NCBI RefSeq assembly: GCF_029962835.1
Contig: NC_080577.1
Location: 23,046,501 to 23,110,500, forward strand
DNA: 64,000 nt
DNA from: Magnolia sinica
Taxonomy: Eukaryota > Streptophyta > Magnoliopsida > Magnoliales > Magnoliaceae
Reading direction: 5' to 3'
Of the stretch, positions 22,745 to 32,680 are shown one piece after another; the stretch's first letter is position 1; each line of letters opens with the position of its first letter. The notes under the pieces are model-generated. The model worked only from the letters and a program-made list of their open reading frames with translations, did not search any database and had not been told where the DNA came from. The position numbers and the translations under genes were made by a program.

Positions 22745-23085
22745 CCGCACCCTGCTAAAATGAGAAATATCCAAATTTCCAATGGACTGCACATTAGGAG
22801 ATGGTGATTGAATGCTCAAAAGTTTGGTATTAAGATGACGAAGGTCTATGTGACCAAATCAACCAGTTGGCAAATAAATATTACAATGGCCCAAGTAACT
22901 TTTCAACGGTGGTTGTTCAATCATCACTGTTTTCCTATGGTGTGTTCCACTTGAATTTTGAATCTCCCTCATTTTTTTTTTTACCCACACGGATGACATG
23001 GATAAAACACATACATTATGGTAGGTCCCACATAGCTTTTCTAGCACCCACGGATAAGAGGGGTCACTGCTGAATCCGAATCCAT
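22745..23085. mobile_element. Mutator-like MITE, GGATTC end-type
   Basis: It ends with GGGGTCACTGCTGAATCC, the inverse of the 21305 end. The inner arm is AACACATACATTATGGTAGG. The left part is truncated. Confidence 0.5.
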
Positions 23086-23089
23086 CATC

Positions 23090-23350
23090 TATTTTGCTAG
23101 CTCATTTTGGGGCATTATCTAAAAAACGAGGCCGGTCCAAATTTTAAGTGGACCACACAACGAGAAACAATGTTGATTGAACACACACCTTTAAAAGCTT
23201 CTTGGGGGCTACCAATGTTCTGGATCAAATTGATCTTTATGTTTTCTATTTACCCAAGTCTATATGACCTAATTAACTTGTTGGATGGCAAACAAGCATT
23301 ACAGTGGGCCCATGAACTTTTTAATGGGGGACATTCAAGGGATGATGCAC
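23090..23350. mobile_element. Mutator-like MITE, left half
   Basis: CATTTTGGGGCATTATC, AAGTGGACCACACAACGAG and AAGCATTACAGTGGGCCC lie in the standard order. The copy breaks off after GGGGGACATTCAAGG. Confidence 0.5.
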
Positions 23351-23689
23351 TGACAAACTATTTAGCATATCTACTAATAAGAGCTTATTTACTAATTCTA
23401 AAAAAATGGACGGTATTGATCCAGTCCACGTGTGCCGTGGATTTTGAATGAAATGGAGACACCGAATGATATTAGGAAGAAATTTGACGGCTAGGATTGT
23501 CCGATCAATGTAATTTTTTGAAACATAGGCCACCTCAATTGGGGCGAGTAGACGCATGGACCCATCGTAGAGCTACCTACCACGTGTAACATGGAAAGAG
23601 GGAGAGGATTAGGTTTAAGTGAGGAAGGGGGAATAGCTTAGTGGATAAGATGTTGGGATTTGGACTGCAGAATTACACAGAGATGGATC
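23351..23689. other. Spacer with a possible SINE head
   Basis: GAATAGCTTAGTGGATAAGA (about 23632) resembles a polymerase III A box, but no B box or tail follows before the retroelement-like sequence. No protein is recognised. Confidence 0.25.
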
Positions 23690-24200
23690 TAAGATAGCAA
23701 TCCAAGAGCACCAAGCAAACATAAGAGAACACAAATATTTAACGTGAAAAAACCTTTCGAGAAAAAATCACGGCACAAAGTGGCAGATCTTCACTATGAA
23801 AATAGAAATTACAAAGAAGAAGGACTTATCAGACTTAAGCAATCATCAAATCTCTCCCTTGCTCCACCCTTTTAGAAACTGTAGAACCTTTTTAGAAAGC
23901 CTTAGAATCCCTTAGAATAATACCTCTCAATCCCGTTTACACTCATATATATAGTTTTAGGAAGAATCCCAAACAAAATCGGAGAGAACATAATCAAAAT
24001 CAAAAACAAATCCTGCACTCTTGCAGTTGTGCGAAATCTGCACAGAATTTGATTAGATTTAAGACATCAAATACAACAATCTCCATCATGTCTTCAATCT
24101 TTAAACGTGTAGTCCCTTGCCCTCTTCTCTTATCTCTGCTTCTCATCATAGCTTCATCAATGCTTCTCGTGCACACTCCAACTTGGCAACGTCAACACAC
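23690..24200. mobile_element. Probable LTR fossil, Copia-like
   Basis: The text AATATTTAACGTGAAAAAAC followed by AAAATCACGGCACAAAGTGG, a CTCATATATATAG TATA-like word and an AACAATCTCCATCATG segment is the style of plant Copia LTRs. No second LTR or coding region is attached. The family call is weak. Confidence 0.35.
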
Positions 24201-24229
24201 CATCCAGAACTACCGGTAGTGTGAGGTAT

Positions 24230-24600
24230 ACCAGCCAATCCATCGGGTACGCAGAACTTATGTAAAGAGGGTAGCGGACTGGCTGGTGTAGGTACGTGTC
24301 GTGCGAAGACTAGCGCTGACGCTCCTTCAGCTCCCAGTCGTAAGAACGTTCAAAGGAGATCAAAGTTACATGGGTTTACAGTGATGTATTTATTATATCT
24401 ACACCGTTAATCCATTTTTGAGATCATTTTAGAGTATTATTCAAAAAATTAATCACATCCAAAGATCAAATAGGCCACACCACATATAGAAGCAGGTTAA
24501 TGATTTTCATCATCAAAAAATTGGTAGGGCTCACCATAACATTTATTTTCCATCCAATCCGTTCATAAGATCTCATAATCTATATCACCAGATCTCTGGT
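24230..24600. mobile_element. Mutator-like MITE, left half (GGCTGGTGT end-type)
   Basis: Outer end GTAGCGGACTGGCTGGTG, then GTACGTGTCGTGCGAAGAC and CAAAGTTACATGGGTTTAC. The same outer sequence occurs inverted at about 5100-5190. The arm is cut at about 24600. Confidence 0.5.
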
Positions 24601-25174
24601 GAGTAATCCCAATATGTTTCATCTCCGTTGTGATTATGGTAGTTATGTGATTGTTATGCTGATTGTGATTTATTTAATTGAATTTTCATGCATCAATGCC
24701 ATGCATAGTGTACTAGGGCTGAAAGTCGAGCGGGTTGGGTCGGGTTGGTGCTCAACCCTAACCCAACCCAACCGAACCTCGAGTTGGGAATTCTCAACCC
24801 AAGCCCAAGGTCGGGTATATACGTGCTAATATTTTTGTTATTACATTAGTTTATTGTATTTCAATATAGAACTTATTTTTTGTATATATGATTTGATTAA
24901 TTCTATATGTGATTAGTTATCATAAAGAACTTAATTTTTTTCTTAAAATCAAAAAGCTAAAGTATAGGACAATTACTCAATTAAAAGTCATGTAGCGTAA
25001 TACGCAATCTATTTGGGAGAGAGAAATCTAGCATATCTTACTGGCTCGAGTCCTTGGAAATGACGTGGACAAATGAGACCCAACATCACTAGTGTGCCTT
25101 GAACACAAACGATCCACACTCAATTATAATTTATAAGTAACTTATAGGTTAAGGTTATAGGTTTAGGTTTAACT

Positions 25175-26494
25175 TGTAACGCCCTGAAATTCGGGGGTCG
25201 AGCATAACTCAACTCTCGAGTTCCAAAACATCACTTATGCAACATATTTAATGATGAATGTATGTTGTCTGTATTAGTGCATAAAACATGGAATAGATTA
25301 AGCCAAAATACAAATATGATTCAGGGATAAGTGAATAAAGCAAGCGGAAGACTTATAGAAAATATGTGTACAAGTGTAAATCCCTAAATTACATATACAA
25401 GCCGATCGTATGAAAGTGTTTGGTAACAAAATTATAAGTATCAATTACATCATTTCAGTTCTCAAAATAATCCCAGAGATCCCGCGCATCCGACCGAGGC
25501 TCGCTAGAACCCTTCTAAACCGCATATAGGAGAAGGCACTGTCGTCATCCAGCCTCCCGCTCGCCTCGACGCCGCATCCACATCTCGCAACATCGTGGCC
25601 TAAGACAAAGTCCGGTGGGTGTTTAACACCGCCAGAACGTGTGAGTGAATGATCAACTCTGGAACAATAAGGCAATCGGTTAACATGTTATCAGTTCAAT
25701 CAAACAGTAATGATAAAGCAGGACAATTAAATAAATCCTAAGTACTCTTGTTAATGCAAGTATGAATGCGGTATGATGCGTGCCCTCACGCGTACACCCT
25801 CAGCGTCTTCATCTTACGTTACGCATGACATCGCCTCAAAGTGCGCCACATCTACAAAGCACATGCAAATGCGGTGCATGGATATGATTACCAAGTTGTT
25901 ATTAGTCCGTTTCACACAACAGAATTGGGAAGCTAAGATACCTTCCTCATGTCACCATCCAAGCAGTGATCCATGCTAGGGTCGTCAATCCTAGTCATCT
26001 CATACGATCATATGTTTGAGGTCGTAGCAAAGGGCACGTCACCAATCAATGCACGCCTTTCATGCCTTTACTACCATAATTTGGCTCGTCACCTCCTTGC
26101 GGTATCCAGGTATGCTCGAGGTCACTACAAAGGGCTCGTCACCAATCAATGTAGGCCGACAACACGAATATAGTGTCCCATACTACCATAATCGGCTCAC
26201 GAATTTAGTTGCTCATTGGTCACTACGGGAAGGCTCGTCACCCCAGCGTAGGCCGACAGCTCGACCACGGTGTCCCATACCACCATGTCCGGCTCATGAG
26301 TCTTAGCGGATCAAGTACCATAGTTAATAGGATGTCACTGGTAAGTTCGGTACCTTAGATTCAAGCAATAGCGTCCATACATGTCTTATGCACTAATACA
26401 GTCAACATACATTCATCATTAAATATGTTGCATAAGTGATGTTTTGGAACTCGGGAGCTGAGTTATGCTCGACCCCCGAATTTCAGGGCGTTAT
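25175..26494 (+). mobile_element. LTR fossil, Ty3/Gypsy chromovirus-like, 1.3 kb
   Basis: The repeat starts TGTAACGCCCTGAAATTCGG and ends CCGAATTTCAGGGCGTTATA, so its two termini form a long inverted repeat of roughly 100 bp. It is followed at 26499 by TGGTATCAGAGC, the primer-binding site complementary to initiator methionine tRNA. It is a 5' LTR. No matching 3' LTR is in the window, so the element is incomplete. Confidence 0.65.
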
Positions 26495-28560
26495 AAGTTG
26501 GTATCAGAGCATGATCTGGATTAAACCGGACCTGAGTTATGGCCACACACCGCACGTTGTCGCCACTTTAGTGTATTTGGGTGCGGGTCTATCATCACTT
26601 TGTGTTTGTGCTCCGTAGTTTCTATCGGCGAAAGATTCTTGAAAACCTTCGCCGAGATCGAGTCTGTACTCTTACCTGATCACACACAGCAACCCGAAAC
26701 CTTTCCTAGACCCTCTATTAATGAGTTTAGACGGTCTATCTTCCCTTTTTTTCACCTTTAAACCTTCCAGAAATCGCTGTTTGAACCAGATTTCTGTCAG
26801 AATGACCCGATAGGCGTCAAACTATGCAAGGGGCCGATCGGGGCATTTTCTGTGGGGCCCAGGGGGGAACCACATCATTCAGACCAAGGGAGACCAGGAG
26901 GGACTCACCAAATTGGCGAGGCATCGCCGGACTGTCTAGAGACCGGCGATGCCATCGCCGATCGCCGGGCCAGGCGGGCCGGGCCGACGCGGGCCGATCG
27001 TCCATAGGCCTTGTGTGGCCCACCCCTCCACGGTTTCACCCTTATATCTTTTTCTTTTACGTATTTCCTTTACAAAACCCACTCCCAAGCTCTCCCTTTC
27101 TTCCAAATCCTCTTATATCTTTCCCCAATCTTCATCTTCCTCCATTTTTCGTGCAAACCCATCACCCCATCTTCAAATCTTCCTTTCCATTGCTGATTTT
27201 TCCTTCTTTCCTTCTCATTTGAGCCCTTGCTATCCCTATTTGGCTAATAGTTGTATGGAAGCTTCACCATCTTCCTATTTCTTCCTTTTTCTCATTTCTC
27301 ATGGCCCTCTTTGAGATTGGGACGGCCATCTTTTTCATTTCTTCCCTTCTTTCCTTGATGGGGAAGAAGAGAGCGCCCGTGGATGAAGCCGGACCGAGCC
27401 GCCCAACCCGTGCACGGAGGCCGAGAGGAGCCGCCGTGAGCACGTCCGCCACACGTGAAATCCAGACGAAGCGGGACCTGGATCCTCGAGCTCCCGTTAG
27501 TAGGACCTTGTTAATAGAATTGTCGCATGGAGTTTATGAAGGGCGTAGAGTCCTTTTTGAGGCTCATGTTGACCCGCGGCTCTTTGGTGAGTTCTTCTTG
27601 TTGGAGCGCCTAGAAGGGGCTGGTTGGGGTCCCTTGTTTGAAGGCGAGTATCGCGCGAATGCTAGCACTGTTCGGGCCTTCTATGCCAACATTCTGGAGC
27701 CTTCGCTGGATCCTCTGCAGTTCAAGATTCCCTGTGGTAGCGGTCGAGTTGGTATTGTCAATGTTGCTTTGATATCCCGACTCTTCTTTTCCACTCTCTT
27801 TCCAAGCTAGGGTTAGAGAAAATCGTATGGAAAAGAGGACTAGGGTTTAAGGACTATAAATAGGCCTATTCTTGATGAAAATAACCCTAGGACAAGGTAT
27901 ACTTAGGTTATAACCAAAGTAAGCCTTTCTCGATCCAACGAAGCACTTCCGGTGGGCCTATAACCACAAAAGGTCGGACTTAAGCTCACCGACCATGGAT
28001 CTAGGTCAGCCGAGTTTTCATACCGACCGGCTCTTGAGCAGTAGTGGCGGACCACACTCAATTCAACTGTTTCACGGAATCTCGATTAGGTCCACAAGCA
28101 CTAGGATATGCTTGGGCCAACCATCCCGATCGTAGGGTGAAATTGGGTCGAATCCAACGGCCGATAGCTTAAAATCGTCACGCAAGCGACACGACTCGAT
28201 TTCATAAAAGCTAAATAAATTCCAACCGTTCTCACACTCTTCACTCCGAACACAAGCAAATCGACCTAACATCACATGGACTTGATTTTCGAGATGATAG
28301 TCAAGCCCAACTCGGTGATCATAATTATTTAAGATCATCGCTATCGGACTTTCGACGCAGCGGTCCAGTCCGATCCAGATCTTCCAAAAATTTTCCGGAA
28401 CACACCTGGATTTAGCGATGGATCCTGGATTTCAGAACGTAGCGCTCACTAATCTACACGCTTAGAGCCATGCAGATACAATTTAAAGTGATTGATGCGA
28501 ATTTTACAAGCAATCGAGTAAAGCGCTAATTACCCCAAAAACAACTACTTAAGGAAAGAT
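26495..28560 (+). mobile_element. Internal region of the same LTR element
   Basis: This segment follows the primer-binding site. A frame at about 27358-27807 reads MGKKRAPVDEAGPSRPTRAR and later LFGEFFLLERLEGAGW, resembling the plant retrotransposon ORF annotated as a putative plant transposon protein. No protease, reverse transcriptase or integrase remains. The element is broken and the right boundary is approximate. Confidence 0.5.
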
Positions 28561-28744
28561 TAGAACAAAAATTCCAAGGACCTGAGATCTTAACCCGAGC
28601 CCAACCCAAGTTTTAACGAGTTGGTGTTTGTATAACCCAAGCTTGAGATCGGACCCGATATAGCCTGCCCGAGCCCAACCCAATGTAAGGTCGTTCATGG
28701 GTCGGTGGGGTTGAACCTGCCCAACTTTCAAACCTTAGTACTAG

Positions 28745-28867
28745 CTCGCCAAATGAAAAGACGGTTGTGATATGACGCATACCTGGCAACGGACCCACAG
28801 AACTCGGTGACGTCAACACACCAGCCATATCGCTGGTGTGTGGTACATCACCCAATCCGCTTCCGAA
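28745..28867. mobile_element. Right end of a Mutator-like MITE next to the SMAP1 promoter
   Basis: The sequence GGTGACGTCAACACACCAGC, CGCTGGTGTGTGG and CCCAATCCGCTTCC is the inverse of the GGAAGCGGATTGG end-type also seen at about 3987. Only the terminal ~120 bp remain. It ends about 300 bp before the SMAP1-like start codon. Confidence 0.55.
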
Positions 28868-29106
28868 AACTGGTCCATTGTACTCTTCCAACCTTCCCCT
28901 TTGTGGCCCAGAAATCAGAAGGTTTAGAGGAGAGACAGCAACTGTCCACATTCTAGTGAAAGATGGTCCGAAATAGTTTCAAGGGCATATCTATCCTCGA
29001 GGGCAGCAGCAGGGCAATGGTCCCGATTTCCGAGAAATGGACCCCACATGACTGAACTGAGAACCCGAGTATACCGCGCAGGGTCGAGTACCTGAATACT
29101 TTCCCC

Positions 29107-29114
29107 CTATAAGT
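29107..29114 (+). promoter_or_regulatory. Possible TATA box of the SMAP1-like gene
   Basis: CTATAAGT lies 56 bases before the start codon, which would leave a leader of about 25-30 nt ending in the purine run GAGAGAGAT. The position is plausible, but no transcript evidence is available. Confidence 0.35.
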
Positions 29115-29169
29115 TCCGACACCACCCTTCCCCAGCCTTCTTAAAGCGGCGAAATTCTCAGAGAGAGAT

Positions 29170-29349
29170 ATGAAGCCATCTCCGACGTATCTGTTTGACA
29201 TGGACGATCCAGGTTCGACGGTGGGCATGGACGTGGACGATGCTGATCCCCTCGACATCTTGTCGGGGGCCGTCTCCGACAACAGGCTCGCCGACGCTGA
29301 TTTCTTCAATTCCTTCCAAGACGATTTCGACGACTCCGATATCAACTGA
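29170..29349 (+). CDS. SMAP1: Small acidic protein 1 (SMAP1)-like
   Basis: An intact 59-codon frame, below common length cut-offs, starts MKPSPTYLFDMDDPGSTVGM and ends LADADFFNSFQDDFDDSDIN. The acidic, Phe/Asp-rich C terminus (LADADFFN..F.DDFDD.DIN) is the hallmark of plant SMAP1, a protein of about 62 residues. In Arabidopsis SMAP1 is needed for normal response to the synthetic auxin 2,4-D, is linked to the COP9 signalosome/AXR1 pathway, and has a paralogue, SMAP2. At least 18 of the 59 residues are acidic and there is no cysteine or membrane segment. The start ATG follows GAGAGAGAT and is the first in frame. Codon choice is GC-rich, unlike the flanks. It is convergent with the AMBRA1-like gene. 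Confidence 0.85.
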   Translation: MKPSPTYLFDMDDPGSTVGMDVDDADPLDILSGAVSDNRLADADFFNSFQDDFDDSDIN

Positions 29350-29480
29350 ATCAAAGAAGAAAAAATCTCAATCTGCCGTCGGATTTGTCGATAAGAAACA
29401 CCTGCTTTTTTCCTTTCTATAATTCTCATGAATATATCTGTTTCAGGCACTTTCATCTGTCTGATTTTTAGGGTTTTATA
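29350..29480 (+). other. Probable 3' UTR of the SMAP1-like gene
   Basis: A T-rich sequence follows the stop (TGCTTTTTTCCTTTCTATAA, then CATGAATATATCTG). The end of the transcript cannot be fixed. Confidence 0.35.
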
Positions 29481-30269
29481 TATGATGCATGGTATATTAT
29501 GGTTTTAGGGTTTCGTATTTTCGTAGATCTGATATTGCAATAGCAGTACGGATTATAGCATCTTGTTGGTTGGGGATGCGTTTGGATGTACCCCCAAATT
29601 GCAGGTGGAATTAATAGAGTTCCTTCACCTATGTTGTGATTTAGGGTCTCCGGCATTTGTCAACTGTTGGTACTAACATGAGATATGGCACTATTTTTTG
29701 GGAACCGTTGATCTTCTTGTTTCTATCATTAATGAGCTATAGTGCAATAATCATGCTTCAAGAAGTATCCCGAGCTTTGATTTTTGTAGTTGTATTTGAG
29801 CCGTTGAAATGTCTTTTCAATGCTTGATACTGATTTACATGTAGTGATGGTCAGAAGCATCCGTTCAGTGTAAGTTTATCACTGAGCCACCAGTGGAATA
29901 GCATCCACAATTTGGACGGGTCAGATCCTCAGATCATCTCAGCATGTGGGCCCCAATGGGGATGCAGCATGTTGTTGATCTTGAGTTGCAACATAGGTGA
30001 AATGAACTTGAACTAATATTCTTGCTGAAGAAACTTAGCCACATGATACATACTGAAAATATTCTCCTTTTTTCTCACCCCAAATCAAATGTAAAAACTC
30101 TTGCCTGCCTCGCGTAGGTACCTAACAGTGGTAATTCTCTCTAAAGTGATTAACAATGTGACATGCTCACTCCATCTATTACGTAGATCATGCATTGTTT
30201 GGCCTTGATCCCCAAAATAAGCAAGCTGATTCAACACTCACCTAGTTTAATACTCACACAAAAACCATT
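29481..30269. other. Intergenic, no gene seen
   Basis: AT-rich sequence with one MITE scrap (CATGTGGGCCCCAATGG at about 29944). The SMAP1 transcript may extend or splice into it. Nothing else is recognised. Confidence 0.35.
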
Positions 30270-30530
30270 AAATTCTTGTGGTATGGCCGACCTGATTTTT
30301 TGAATGCTAGAATTTTTAGGTAATCCTATCATCATGATGAGGCACACTAAGTGAATGGATTGGATGACATATAAACACCACGGTGGACCCTACACAAATC
30401 TAGTGGTGGACATTTCATCCCAACTATTTCTTATGGTGCGGCTTACATGAGTTTTAGAAAATATGTTTTTTGGGTTTTAGGGTGAATGTGAGGCGGTATA
30501 CTAGGAGGGGGTGGATCTAATGAGAGTTCC
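30270..30530. mobile_element. Mutator-like MITE, partial
   Basis: CATATAAACACCACGGTGGA, then GGTGGACATTTCATCCCAAC and TTATGGTGCGGCTTACATGA are the inner arm of the family. The outer ends are missing. Confidence 0.45.
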
Positions 30531-30573
30531 ACCCACGCGGAGTTTAGTTAGCAGTAAGTGAGGTATGTTGGCA

Positions 30574-30734
30574 CACCCAGATCCATAGCTCAACTGGCAA
30601 ACTGAGTGGATATACCTCGTTTCAACACTTGAGGTCTTGGTTTCGATCCCTAGTGGATGTGGCTAACATGGAGTGTGTGTACTGACATGGGTGTGTACTA
30701 ACAAGCTAACCCAAAAAAAGAAAAAGAAAAAAGG
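30574..30734 (+). mobile_element. tRNA-derived SINE with perfect 16-bp target duplication
   Basis: The element is flanked by GTGAGGTATGTTGGCA on both sides (30558-30573 and 30735-30750), an exact duplication. It contains an A box (TAGCTCAACTGGCAAAC), a B box (GGTTTCGATCCC at about 30640), a short body and an A-rich tail (CCAAAAAAAGAAAAAGAAAA). The perfect duplication points to a recent, LINE-driven insertion. The related copy at 10324-10505 shares the CACTT/GGAGGTCTTGG core. Confidence 0.85.
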
Positions 30735-31049
30735 GTGAGGTATGTTGGCAAGGTTCAAGCCGATAATTGTTTGGGTGAATGCATTCTGCTTGACTTGCAT
30801 TAGAGGGAAGGTGTTTCTAAAGCCTTAGGATTCGTTGGGATGCTTGTGAAAAGCTCACTTATGATGAAGATCTACATGCCTAGGGGGTTTAGTTCCCAGA
30901 CAATGTTAGTATGTCGTGTTTGGATGTGTGGACATTGGATAGGGGTGTCCATGATGGTGGGATTTTTTTTACGATACCTCCTCGGATCATCTGTCTTTCC
31001 CCTAAAGAGTGCATTTGCAGGATCATATTCATGGTGTGCTGTCAAGGCG

Positions 31050-31345
31050 ATCATGAGGCCGTAAAGACCGTTACGTAAAGATAGCAGTGGCAATAGTTAC
31101 ACTTTACGGGGTCGTAAAGGCCGTAACAACCGTTATGGAAAAAAATGACCCATAATAGCCTATTACAACCCCCGTAACAGCCCATTACGGGGCCGATACA
31201 AGTTTTTCGGATTATTATTTTTTCAATAAAGAAAAAAGAGACCGTAATGGCCATTATGACCCCCATAACGGTCTTTACACCCCGTATCGTAAAGGTAACA
31301 GTGGTGGCTATTACGACCATTTTTACCATTACAAAATACCTTGAT
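31050..31345. mobile_element. GTAACGG-rich TIR element, about 290 bp
   Basis: Both ends are packed with CCGTTAC / CGTAAAGG words in both orientations (GGCCGTAAAGACCGTTACG on the left, GGTAACAGTGGTGGCTATTA on the right), with an AT core (TTATTATTTTTTCAATAAAG). GATCAT occurs at both borders as a possible target duplication. The superfamily is not assigned. Confidence 0.55.
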
Positions 31346-31399
31346 CATATCATATTTTGAAGAAACGAGTTATTGTGCACATGTGAACATGACATATAT

Positions 31400-31798
31400 C
31401 GTAATGTCTCGAATTTTCATGGCCTGAGTTCACATTCATGCCTAAGAATTCTAGTGAATTATAGGTTAATGATATGGACGATGATCGTTATATGGAAAAC
31501 TCTTTCGAGTAAAGAAGAATGATAGTGCTACGATTAGTTTTATTTAATTTCTGTTGCTTACTTTAAGATGATATAATAAGCTTCCATTTGAGAGGGCATT
31601 AGACAGTTAGTTGAATTTTATGTCTTGATGAAATAAGAAGTACAATTGATTTTATTCTCATTAATGGTTACCTTCATGAAGGTGATGTAAATGAAAAAAA
31701 AAACGTGTGATTTTGAAGTATTCAATTGTTACATTATTAACACCCGGAATTCTCGGGCATGAGTGTGAACTCGGGCCGTGAAAATTCGGGGTGTTACA
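31400..31798. mobile_element. Short LTR-like fossil with hairpin termini
   Basis: The sequence from CGTAATGTCTCGAATTTTCA is mirrored at the right end by GAAAATTCGGGGTGTTACA, giving an inverted repeat of about 60 bp at the borders of a ~400-bp unit. The TGTAACACCCCG/…CGGGGTGTTACA termini resemble those of chromovirus LTRs. It is probably a solo LTR. Confidence 0.4.
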
Positions 31799-31849
31799 TA
31801 CGTGCATGAGATCCGAGCTTGTAATAAGCAGTTCCTCAAATATGAGCTT

Positions 31850-32680
31850 GCCATCTTTTGAAATCCTAGCCATTTATTGTTGAGATTAAGGTATTCAATA
31901 ATGGCGACTGTTGGACCTTATGAAACATAATGGTTGATTTTATTTTATTTTAAAGAAAAAAATATTAAAATTTTCAGAAAAATGGGAGGATTTCAAATAT
32001 GTATCCTTTTCCTGGTTTTGACTGTCTGATGATAGTATTGACTTGAGAGGTTTAGAATCTTTAGATTGACTTCAAGAATCCTATATTAATATTTTATATA
32101 CAAGCACATGCACGCAATGATTCAATATAAAGTTGAGGGAAAAAATTTTAATTTTAATTCGAATGAATACTGCCGAAAATTCATGCAATCTGTGGAACTC
32201 ATCTCACTAATGCATATTTGTAACTATTTGACATCGTTTCCTTCAAGAAATTTGAGGAAATTTTAAAATTAAATTCGGAAGAATAATGTTGGGCCGATTT
32301 GGGACCCACTCAAATGCCCCCAAAACAAGCCAAAATTCATGCAATCCATGGGACTCATCCCACTAATGCATATCCTTAAGCATTTAAAACATCATTCCTC
32401 AAGAAATTTGAGAAAAAAAATTTGTCGCTATACATCCAAAAATGACCCGAAATTACTAAAAGTTCCAAAAAAAAAAAAAGAAAAAAAAAAAGAGATGAAA
32501 AATATTGATTTTGTGCATGCATGTGCAGATCTACACATAACTTCCTAAGGCCGTTACACATGATCACAAGTCATAACATTCAGTTACGGTCTTGTCACGA
32601 TCCTTAAATTCTGACATGGGCCATTACAACCACATATTGTGTAATGGCCCATGCCGGCCGTTACACAAAAATGCTCCCTT
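31850..32680. mobile_element. Piece related to the GTAACGG element interior
   Basis: AATTAAATTCGGAAGAATAATG, CATGCAATCCATGGGACTCA and CCCACTAATGCATATCC closely match 51345-51460 inside the larger element at 50805-52760. At 32540-32680 GGCCGTTACACATGATCAC and GGCCGTTACACAAAAATGC form an end. This and 31050-31345 may be one element broken by the LTR-like unit. Confidence 0.45.

Larger units (their letters stand above)
24714..28737. mobile_element. Possible hAT-type element hosting an LTR element
   Basis: TAGGGCTGAAAGTCGAGCGG at 24714 is mirrored near 28737 by (minus strand) TAAGGTTTGAAAGTTGGGC. Both ends carry GGGTTGGG/CCCAACCC arrays. If they belong together, the element was split by the retroelement beginning at 25175. 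The expected 8-bp duplication is not convincing, so the pairing is tentative. Confidence 0.35.

Noticed and set aside
29195-29422. 75-codon frame overlapping the SMAP1-like gene
   Set aside because: It is in another frame. The SMAP1 frame starting at 29170 has clear family similarity and explains the sequence.
28953-29456. 167-codon minus-strand frame over the SMAP1-like gene
   Set aside because: It is antisense to the SMAP1 coding sequence and promoter with no homology of its own.
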